Assembly: GCA_913009865.1 (NCBI GenBank)
Contig: CAJVYK010000038.1
Location: 1 to 13,249, forward strand
DNA: 13,249 nucleotides
Source: an uncultured bacterium
Lineage (GTDB): Bacteria > Planctomycetota > Phycisphaerae > Sedimentisphaerales > Anaerobacaceae
Direction of reading: 5' to 3'
The notes beneath the pieces were generated by a model. The model saw only the letters and a list, made by a program, of their open reading frames with translations. It searched no databases and was not told the origin of the DNA. Below, in pieces: positions 6,445 to 13,249 of this stretch. How positions within the stretch are numbered: position 1 is the stretch's first letter; every line of letters starts with the position of its first letter. Both the position numbers and the translations under genes were made by a program.

Positions 6445-7032
6445 ATGAAAACCACGAACTCAAAATACTTAATCTACGCCCTGACAGCCGGCTTGGCACT
6501 TTGCGGTGGTGCGAATACAAACATTGCAGAAGCTGCAAGCAGCACAGCGAGACAAACAGTTACGATAACAATTCCATCGATAAGAGCGCTATATGTTGAC
6601 AAGGAAGAAACAATTATCGCAATTTTTAGTAATGTCGGCGCTATAGCGAACGAAAAACTGCAGGCCTTCAAAGGCGGAGTAGAGATAGCGGTCAGTGACC
6701 AAATCCGGCGTCAGTATAAAAAATTACTGCCGATAGTTGATTGGAGCAGGATTGGCTGGGTTTATCAACGGCTGGATTCAGAGACGAAATCTGTTAAGCC
6801 GGCGTGGTCGTGGGAAAAACCGGCTGGCGAAACCGACAGCGATTTGGAGAAAGCCGTTTACAAGCAGATTACCAAAGAACCCGGCGTTTGGCCTGAGCAA
6901 ATATTTGCGAGGCGGCAGGGATTGTTGAATTCGTCCCTGCTGCCGGCCCCCCGTAAGGCGGATTACGCAATCCGGCTAACAATATACGACGATGATGGTT
7001 TAACTGGAATATCGGTAAAGTATCTTCCGTAA
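6445..7032 (+). CDS. Secreted protein of unknown function, no sorting tail
   Basis: 195 residues, ATG three bases after the preceding stop, so translation is probably coupled. The local ribosome site (GTAAAG) is weak. An N-terminal signal peptide is visible (hydrophobic LIYALTAGLALCGGA, cleavage near AEA, residue 30). It has Cys20 in the hydrophobic stretch but the preceding ALC is a poor lipobox. The mature part begins with a strand-rich segment (VTITIPSIRALYVDKEETI, then IAIFSNV), followed by a Trp- and Lys-rich region and a final strand, LTIYDDDGLTGISVKYLP. I do not recognise the family. Unlike its three upstream partners it has no PEP motif, terminal helix or basic cluster, so it should be released or periplasmic. 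Its place at the end of the cluster suggests it works with the sorted proteins. Confidence 0.75.
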   Translation: MKTTNSKYLIYALTAGLALCGGANTNIAEAASSTARQTVTITIPSIRALYVDKEETIIAIFSNVGAIANEKLQAFKGGVEIAVSDQIRRQYKKLLPIVDWSRIGWVYQRLDSETKSVKPAWSWEKPAGETDSDLEKAVYKQITKEPGVWPEQIFARRQGLLNSSLLPAPRKADYAIRLTIYDDDGLTGISVKYLP

Positions 7033-7140
7033 TTTTGATATTTAGCTTTGCAATGCTCCGGCAATCACGTCGGCAGGATTATGCCCCCGCAGTTTCAACG
7101 AACGAAACGACATACGCATAGAACCAGGGTAAGTTGCAGG

Positions 7141-7159
7141 GTTCGGACAAAGTTTGAAC
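7141..7159 (+). terminator. Small hairpin between the PEP-CTERM cluster and the beta-helix gene
   Basis: GTTCGGAC (7141-7148) pairs with GTTTGAAC (7152-7159): eight pairs including two G-U, loop AAA. It lies 109 bases after the cluster's last stop and just before the promoter at 7167. No T-run follows, so a terminator role is weak. It could equally be a regulator site. Otherwise the gap 7033-7166 shows nothing. Confidence 0.25.
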
Positions 7160-7166
7160 TAATCTA

Positions 7167-7195
7167 TTGACAATTGTAGATATTTATTGTATGCT
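7167..7195 (+). promoter_or_regulatory. Sigma-70-type promoter of the beta-helix/dockerin gene
   Basis: Perfect TTGACA (7167-7172), 17-base spacer, TATGCT (7190-7195), in an AT-rich surround. Transcription should start near 7202, leaving a leader of about 125 nt before ATG 7326. Confidence 0.72.
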
Positions 7196-7246
7196 ACATA
7201 ATTGTCTGTTTATTCCTTCCCTGTACAGGATGCAGTGTGAGAGCGG

Positions 7247-7305
7247 TTTAGCCGTCGGAAGTAATCTGAGGATTTGGATAAACGCAAAAATATTCACCGG
7301 CTAAA
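7247..7305 (+). promoter_or_regulatory. Possible leader stem in front of the beta-helix gene
   Basis: TTTAGCCG (7247-7254) is the exact complement of CGGCTAAA (7298-7305), enclosing 43 bases. The 3' strand ends about a dozen bases before the AGGAGG ribosome site (7317-7322). Eight pairs over this distance could arise by chance. Confidence 0.25.
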
Positions 7306-7325
7306 AAAAGAAAGTGAGGAGGAAA

Positions 7326-8984
7326 ATGGTTAAGGAAAAGAATCTATTGGTTTTATTCGCTGTCGTGGTAACGATAGCAGCCGGGACATTGCCGGCATTA
7401 GCAGCAACTTATTATGTCAAAAACAGCGGCAGCGATAGTGCCAACGGACTAACTGATGCTACAGCGTGGAAGACTATCGGCAAGGTGAACTCACAAACAT
7501 TTTCTCCCGGAGATACGATTTGTTTTAAGGCCGGCGATACTTGGCGAATCCCGCAGGACGCCATGCTTCAGCCCGACAGCGGAAGTGCCGCCGGCGGCTA
7601 TATAACCTATACATCTTATGGCGATGGCCCGATGCCTTTACTCTTAGGTTCCGTGGAGAAGAATAATACATCAGACTGGACGAATACGGGAGTCAATATC
7701 TGGGCCACTGCCAACGGCTCCTTTACCCTCGATGTTGGGAACCTTATTTTCGATAACGAAGCGGACACCGGAGATAAGAAATGGAGTTCCTCCGATTTAA
7801 CCGCCCAGGGCGATTACTATTATGACGCAACTTTAGACAGGGTACTGCTTTACTCCGCCGGCAACCCGGCAACATACTATTCAGATATAGAATGTGCCGT
7901 GAAAAAGTATATAATTGAAGTGGCCAACAAAAGTTATATAACACTGGAAAAATTAGACCTGCGTTACGGCGGGGCTCATGGAATATGGCTTAGGAATGGT
8001 TCGAATAATATCAAAGTACGAGATAACGACATTTCTTATGTAGGCGGCTCACAGCAAAGCGGTACTCTTAGATATGGAAACGGGATAGAAATATGGAACA
8101 GCGGCCGTGACATCTGGATAGAGCGCAACCGAATCTGGGAGATATATGATGTGGCATTAACCAATCAAAGCGACTCCACGGCCGGTCTTTACCAATACAA
8201 TATATACTATCGGTATAATGTAGTCTGGAATTGCGCTTATTCATACGAATATTTCGCCCGGAATTCAGGTACGGATGTTCATAATATTTTTATCGAAAAC
8301 AACACCTTTGTTAATGCGGGAGATGGCTGGAGTTATAGTGCGGACCCCAGGGGCTATTCTCTGAGATTTTGGTATTCGGGCGGCACCGCAAATGCGGACA
8401 TAATTTATAATTTCTACATACGCAATAACGTCATCTACCAGGATAATATCGTCAATACCGCCAATGAAAATCTTAACCGTTGCTGGATTCTGCCTATTAT
8501 CATACCAAACTTAATTTCCAATTATAACTGCTGGTATAAAGCTGTAGGAGGTATGATAGATTATGGAGGAACTGTTTATACTATGGCTCAGTTCTCAAGT
8601 TATCAATCAGCCACCGGTTGGGACGGCAGTTCCATTGCCACAGACCCTGTTTTTGCTGATATGGCCGGCGGTGATTACAGACTGCGGGACAGCTCGCCCT
8701 GTATAGATACAGCCCTGAACACTGGCCAGACCGAAGACTTCGACTACAATCCAATCATCCCCGCCGGCTCGCCGGATATGGGTGCTTTTGAATGGACTTT
8801 AGCGTCAGATTTCGACCACAACGGAGCTGTAGATTTCCTCGATTACGCCCTCTTTGGCGGTGCCTGGCGAACAACCCCAGCCGATAGTGATTACGATGAT
8901 GCCTATGACCTCGTTGACAACGACTCCATCGATTATGACGACCTTGGCAACTTCACAAACGACTGGCTCTGGTCGGCTGATTAA
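7326..8984 (+). CDS. Secreted right-handed beta-helix protein with dockerin-like C-terminus
   Basis: 552 residues. The frame opens at a GTG (7314), but AGGAGG at 7317-7322 and the signal peptide (MVKEKNLLVLFAVVVTIAAG, cleavage after LPALA, about residue 26) point to ATG 7326. The mature N-terminus, TYYVKNSGSDSANGLTDATA, is typical of parallel beta-helix proteins of the pectate-lyase-like fold. Repeated coils with Asn ladders follow (for example YITLEKLDLRYGGAHGIWLR near residue 204, then WIERNRIWE and IFIENNTFVNAGD). A helix-capping segment with DPVF...DYRLRDSSPCID starts at residue 440. Residues about 495-545 hold two Asp-rich calcium-loop motifs, DFDHNGAVDFLDYALF and DLVDNDSIDYDDLGNF, as in type I dockerins. 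Likely role: polysaccharide-binding or -cleaving surface protein held by a cohesin-type partner. No catalytic residues can be assigned. The 5' flank has its own promoter. Confidence 0.83.
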   Translation: MVKEKNLLVLFAVVVTIAAGTLPALAATYYVKNSGSDSANGLTDATAWKTIGKVNSQTFSPGDTICFKAGDTWRIPQDAMLQPDSGSAAGGYITYTSYGDGPMPLLLGSVEKNNTSDWTNTGVNIWATANGSFTLDVGNLIFDNEADTGDKKWSSSDLTAQGDYYYDATLDRVLLYSAGNPATYYSDIECAVKKYIIEVANKSYITLEKLDLRYGGAHGIWLRNGSNNIKVRDNDISYVGGSQQSGTLRYGNGIEIWNSGRDIWIERNRIWEIYDVALTNQSDSTAGLYQYNIYYRYNVVWNCAYSYEYFARNSGTDVHNIFIENNTFVNAGDGWSYSADPRGYSLRFWYSGGTANADIIYNFYIRNNVIYQDNIVNTANENLNRCWILPIIIPNLISNYNCWYKAVGGMIDYGGTVYTMAQFSSYQSATGWDGSSIATDPVFADMAGGDYRLRDSSPCIDTALNTGQTEDFDYNPIIPAGSPDMGAFEWTLASDFDHNGAVDFLDYALFGGAWRTTPADSDYDDAYDLVDNDSIDYDDLGNFTNDWLWSAD

Positions 8985-9077
8985 CACAGACGGCAAAAGG
9001 TTATACGAGTTTATGATTTTCCTGTAGCCGCCTAACGGCACCGCGGTAATAGTCGTTTGTGCTTGCGCCTAATTTTC

Positions 9078-9106
9078 TTGCAACGGCTGAGTATTGGCTG
9101 TAAAAT
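9078..9106 (+). promoter_or_regulatory. Sigma-70-type promoter of tRNA-Arg
   Basis: TTGCAA (9078-9083), 17-base spacer, TAAAAT (9101-9106). A start near 9113 would give a 5' leader of about 57 nt, to be removed by RNase P. The rest of the gap 8985-9077 shows only a weak GCCG/CGGC stem after the beta-helix gene. Confidence 0.6.
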
Positions 9107-9151
9107 TAAGCACAGATTCGGCCAAAGACATTTTTCAGGTCTGTCAATGGC

Positions 9152-10660
<1,509 letters not shown>

Positions 10661-10687
10661 AATATCACCTGTTCTTTTTTAATTTTT

Positions 10688-11008
10688 TCAGTTACTCTTA
10701 CTCAAAATTGCCGCCCACGCTCCAATAGCACTAAGCATTGATGCTAACGCAGAGAATAGAGCTACAATCCAAGCCATTTTTGTAGCCTTGCAAGCATTGA
10801 GCATTGACGCCGTTTGTAACGCAGCCTGAATGCCAACAACCAATTCCCCTTCATTTGCGGTCTTTTGGCCTTCTATGCTTTTGTGACTTGCGCCTACTTC
10901 CAAAGCCAACACACGCAATTCTTTGAGTCGCTTGGCTTCTGTGCCGCTTGACATATTAACAATCCGAATCAACTCATTCCTTTTGTTCTCAATTTCTTCA
11001 TTCGTCAT
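10688..11008 (-). CDS. Small single-pass membrane protein of unknown function
   Basis: 106 residues. ATG at 11006-11008 with AGGTGA upstream. Residues 1-50 are charged and helix-forming (EEIENKRNELIRIV, AKRLKELRVLALEV), possibly coiled coil. Residues about 52-75 are a mixed helix, and residues 78-102 form one clear membrane segment (MAWIVALFSALASMLSAIGA and on), ending in LSKSN. There is no signal peptide, so it is probably a tail-anchored or C-terminal membrane protein with a cytoplasmic N-terminus. It begins four bases beyond the stop of the HTH gene, and its ribosome site overlaps that stop. The integrase start follows its own stop by 27 bases. I do not recognise the family. Size and topology are compatible with a holin-like, superinfection-exclusion or membrane-sensing role, none of which the sequence decides. 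Confidence 0.72.
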   Translation of the reverse strand: MTNEEIENKRNELIRIVNMSSGTEAKRLKELRVLALEVGASHKSIEGQKTANEGELVVGIQAALQTASMLNACKATKMAWIVALFSALASMLSAIGAWAAILSKSN

Positions 11009-11018
11009 AATATCACCT
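11006..11018 (-). promoter_or_regulatory. Ribosome site shared in sequence by two element genes
   Basis: The 13 bases AGGTGATATTATG (minus strand), ending at the start codon, occur here and again, identical, at 10658-10670 before the integrase. The TGA inside this copy is the stop codon of the HTH gene, so the two genes are probably coupled in translation. Confidence 0.6.
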
Positions 11019-11207
11019 TGCCTTTTTCTTGCCTTTTGTAATTGTCAGCCCAAAATACTTGAGCAGAATATCAGCGGTCTCGACTTTGCAGCTACCACCT
11101 TGCATAATGCGACATAAAGCTGCTTTGTCAATGCCGGTATCCTGGCTAATGCGGTATCGACTCTTGCCACAGGTTTCGATTTGCTTTCTTATCTGCTCTA
11201 TTATCAT
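11013..11207 (-). CDS. Small Cro/CI-type (XRE) helix-turn-helix regulator
   Basis: 64 residues, a single DNA-binding domain. Residues 16-38 form the HTH: SRYRISQDTGIDKAALCRIMQ, with the turn at the TGID step and a recognition helix DKAALCRIMQG. The N-terminal MIIEQIRKQIETCGKS is helix 1 of the family, which supports the start at ATG 11205-11207 as the true one. The C-terminus is basic (KGKKKAR). Role by family: transcriptional repressor or switch of the element, probably controlling its own operon and integrase expression. No good ribosome site precedes it. The promoter at 11216-11244 predicts an mRNA starting about two bases before the ATG, so translation may be leaderless, as for lambda cI from PRM. 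Its stop overlaps the ribosome site of the membrane-protein gene. Confidence 0.83.
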   Translation of the reverse strand: MIIEQIRKQIETCGKSRYRISQDTGIDKAALCRIMQGGSCKVETADILLKYFGLTITKGKKKAR

Positions 11208-11215
11208 AATAAACC

Positions 11216-11244
11216 AATATAAGACTATGATTGATGTACGTCAA
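11216..11244 (-). promoter_or_regulatory. Promoter of the HTH-membrane protein-integrase operon
   Basis: On the minus strand: TTGACG (11244-11239), 17-base spacer, TATATT (11221-11216). The predicted start is near 11209, two bases before the ATG ending at 11207. The flanks (11208-11314) carry no gene. Confidence 0.68.
11231..11244. promoter_or_regulatory. Candidate operator overlapping the -35 box
   Basis: TTGATGTACGTCAA is a 14-bp near-palindrome (12 of 14 positions symmetric) covering the -35 element of the minus-strand promoter. A dimeric XRE regulator bound here would block RNA polymerase, so autorepression by the adjacent HTH protein is the simple reading. Confidence 0.45.
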
Positions 11245-11314
11245 CTAAAATCTGATATTTTTGTAAATTTTTTCTCAAACCTATTGAGTTCAACATTCCA
11301 GCTTGCCCCACCAT

Positions 11315-13159
11315 TCAACTCACTATTGTTTCTGAATCGTTATCATTGTTTGGCTCTATATTTCCTTGATTGGTTAAATCAGATATAGTGAGTGGGGTGG
11401 TGGGGTAGATTAACAATTTTCTTTTATCGTTCGGGTCTCGCTCCTGTGTAATCAAACCAGCAGTTTCCAGCATTGGTATAATCTGCTGGCGAAGCTGCCA
11501 ATCCGGTATGAATCGTCCATAAACTTGGTAATGCTTTTGTATTATATCCTGTCTGGCCAATCCAAGTTCTCCGGTTACTTCTTCAAATTCTTCGGCTCTG
11601 TTTTTATTCTTTTCATCCCAGGCAGGTAAAATAACCTCTCGATGAAGCTGATAAATGTAAGGCGGCAAATTGAGTTCCTGGCTTTCACATATACAATCCC
11701 AGATTTTGAATGCATCTTCGATGTCGTCCTGATTTGCCACAATTGTCGAACCATCCTTGTCTCTAAACCATAGGTTTAACAGAGCGAAAGACTTAATTAG
11801 CGAAACCAACCGCCCTATATCTCTTTGATGTCTGGGTTTCAACACCTTGTTTTTCTTGAAAAAGCTTTCTTCAATCTTTTCAGGTGCACCTATTTTTATC
11901 TCAATAATATTTTCCTGTTTTATCGCTCGTATCCTTTGTTTCAGAAGGTTTCTTTCAGGGTTGTTGTCCAACGTTCTTTGATAAGCCCCTGTGTCGGTTT
12001 CCTTTTTAAGTTTCTCGTATATCGCTTCTCTTATTTTCTCCTGATTAGTCTCTGGGCTTAGCAGCAAGAATCTGGTTGCTTCTTGTTCATCAATGTTCAG
12101 ACCGGCAGTACAGAAAATTACAGCAGGATAACCTCTCAGCAAGATGTTCTTGGTTTTCAAGCCGTGTTTCTGGCTCTTGTCCGTAATTTTCATACGGATT
12201 TGTTTCTTGTCGTGAGAGAGTATTGGTCGCAGATGCTGTAAAAGCAAGGTATGCGGCTGGTCGAGAAAGATAAGAATCTTTCGGGACAAATCAATCACAT
12301 AGCCCTTTTGCTCTTTAACATATTGTCCTGCATCGTGAAAGAATGCTGTCGGAGAGCAATAGCCGATTTCGATAATATCCTCTTCGGGAAACAATCGGGC
12401 GATTTCGGTCGGGATATAGCTTTTGCCCGTTGACGATGGCGCATTGAAGCTGATATTGAACTGAGAGCTTTCCGTATAGGCCGAAAGCTGGCACAGAAAG
12501 GTTATCAGCTTATTCTCTGCGTCTTTCTTAATCGTCAGGCCAAGTATCTCAAGAAGCTTCTGCGATGATAACGGCTTAAACTGTGATGTATCTATTAGCT
12601 CATAAACTCTTTCTTTTTCTGCCAGTTCAATAAGTTTTTCTTTAGTTCCGCCATTATCCAGCCAATCGGAAACGTCTCCCTTTTCCGGCACTGACGGCAG
12701 TTCAGCTATCTTTGGTTTGACTCCCACACGGATTAAGCTTTCTGCTATCTGCTTAGCGTGTTTTTTACCCGCATCATCGTTGTCTGGTATGATAGCCACA
12801 AGCTTGCGGTTATTCAGAAATTCGCTGTAGCTCTCGTCCCACTTAACAGCCCCCATCGCACAGGTTGTCGCAACCAAGCCCTCATCGTAAAGTCGGTCTG
12901 CATCTTTTTCGCCTTCCACAATGAAAACCCAATCGGCAGGATTCGCTTGTAGCAACTCCTGCAAGCGATACAAAATCCGCCTGACTCCCTCAAGATTCCA
13001 TATCCAGCCACCCTTACCATCTGGCCGTCTCTGCCTAAAATCCTTTGGCTCAAATCTAACTACCTGATAGAGTATCTGGCCTGATTCATCTTTATAATCG
13101 TATGTTGCGGTAATTTTTCTATTAGAGCATTTTAATATTTCGTGTACTGGTATCCACAT
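11315..13159 (-). CDS. Phage-type primase-helicase: TOPRIM plus P-loop ATPase, N-terminus probably lost
   Basis: 614 residues. Residues 17-66 match the region that follows the zinc domain in phage-type primases (ATYDYKDESGQILYQVVRF, then RQRRPDGKGGWIWNL). TOPRIM domain about 76-165: VEGEKDA (Glu82) and IPDNDDAG (Asp126/Asp128). The P-loop ATPase has Walker A APSSTGKS (240-247) and a Walker B-like ILIFLDQP (Asp300, but Gln301 where Glu is usual). RHQRD at 443-447 may hold an arginine finger. A winged-helix-like tail lies at about 525-586. Role: priming and unwinding for element replication. The usual zinc ribbon is missing: the start codon (13157-13159) lies inside the end of an IS630-like transposase frame, and the first dozen or so residues look like read-through of that sequence. 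AAGGA about 11 bases upstream could serve translation. It may be a truncated but expressed protein. Confidence 0.8.
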   Translation of the reverse strand: MWIPVHEILKCSNRKITATYDYKDESGQILYQVVRFEPKDFRQRRPDGKGGWIWNLEGVRRILYRLQELLQANPADWVFIVEGEKDADRLYDEGLVATTCAMGAVKWDESYSEFLNNRKLVAIIPDNDDAGKKHAKQIAESLIRVGVKPKIAELPSVPEKGDVSDWLDNGGTKEKLIELAEKERVYELIDTSQFKPLSSQKLLEILGLTIKKDAENKLITFLCQLSAYTESSQFNISFNAPSSTGKSYIPTEIARLFPEEDIIEIGYCSPTAFFHDAGQYVKEQKGYVIDLSRKILIFLDQPHTLLLQHLRPILSHDKKQIRMKITDKSQKHGLKTKNILLRGYPAVIFCTAGLNIDEQEATRFLLLSPETNQEKIREAIYEKLKKETDTGAYQRTLDNNPERNLLKQRIRAIKQENIIEIKIGAPEKIEESFFKKNKVLKPRHQRDIGRLVSLIKSFALLNLWFRDKDGSTIVANQDDIEDAFKIWDCICESQELNLPPYIYQLHREVILPAWDEKNKNRAEEFEEVTGELGLARQDIIQKHYQVYGRFIPDWQLRQQIIPMLETAGLITQERDPNDKRKLLIYPTTPLTISDLTNQGNIEPNNDNDSETIVS

Positions 13160-13249
13160 GATTCAAACCATCCTTTTGCATCACTAGAAGTAACAGCTTC
13201 AAGGGCTTTGGCCACTGCATTTATCAGTGCTTTTTCTGTTCTGGCTTTC
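13132..13249 (-). CDS. IS630-like transposase, C-terminal end only (runs off window)
   Basis: Reading from the right edge in the frame ending at TAA 13134-13132 gives 38 residues: KARTEKALINAVAKALEAV, then SSDAKGWFESCGYQYTKY. The final pattern of a helix, a D-x-x-x-WF step and CGY closely resembles the C-terminus of IS630-family DDE transposases (their consensus ends WFxHCGY). The identification is from memory of the family and rests on few residues. It overlaps the first 28 bases of the primase reading frame in another frame. The catalytic residues would lie outside the window. An inverted repeat marking the IS end should be just left of 13132 but was not identified. Confidence 0.6.
   Translation of the reverse strand, partial: KARTEKALINAVAKALEAVTSSDAKGWFESCGYQYTKY

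Noticed and set aside
8985..9077. Terminator for the beta-helix gene
   Set aside because: Only a four-pair GCCG/CGGC stem without a T-run, too weak to call.

Overview
The window looks like a bacterial chromosome from the planctomycete class Phycisphaerae or a close relative. This is an inference from gene content: three short PEP-CTERM proteins and a secreted beta-helix protein with a dockerin-like tail sit beside ordinary housekeeping genes. No rRNA or other taxonomic marker is present.

Left part (1-3691, all +): the end of guaA (GMP synthase, about ten N-terminal residues missing off the left edge), a PAP2-family lipoprotein, and an AlaC-type aminotransferase with its own near-consensus sigma-70 promoter (2374-2402).

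Middle (3692-8984, all +): a surface/export island. A promoter at 3880-3908 starts a leader of roughly 390 nt. It carries several hairpins and ends in a compact three-way junction (4226-4278) just before the ribosome binding site of the first PEP-CTERM gene. A strong bulged hairpin (4929-4966) separates that gene from a tight cluster: a second PEP-CTERM protein, a third with an InlB-type repeat, and a secreted protein with no sorting tail. A further promoter (7167-7195) drives a right-handed beta-helix protein with two calcium-loop dockerin-like motifs. The sequence suggests two ways of holding proteins at the cell surface: exosortase sorting and dockerin docking.

Right part (9078-13249): a tRNA-Arg(ACG) gene on + with its own promoter, followed by an integrated mobile element that continues past the right edge. 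All element genes read on the minus strand, toward the tRNA: the end of an IS630-like transposase, a TOPRIM/P-loop primase-helicase that appears to have lost its N-terminal zinc domain at the transposase junction, and a three-gene operon of HTH regulator, small membrane protein and tyrosine integrase. The integrase reading frame runs through the entire tRNA gene in antisense and stops in the host sequence in front of it, so its last 25 or so residues are specified by the attachment site. The regulator promoter lies so close to the start codon that its transcript should be almost leaderless, and a 14-bp near-palindrome over the -35 box is a candidate operator.

Most unusual points: the three-way-junction leader RNA, the tRNA-encoded integrase tail with a 12-bp-period repeat nearby, the apparent IS-truncated primase, and the unknown small membrane protein between repressor and integrase. 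No CRISPR array or rRNA was seen.
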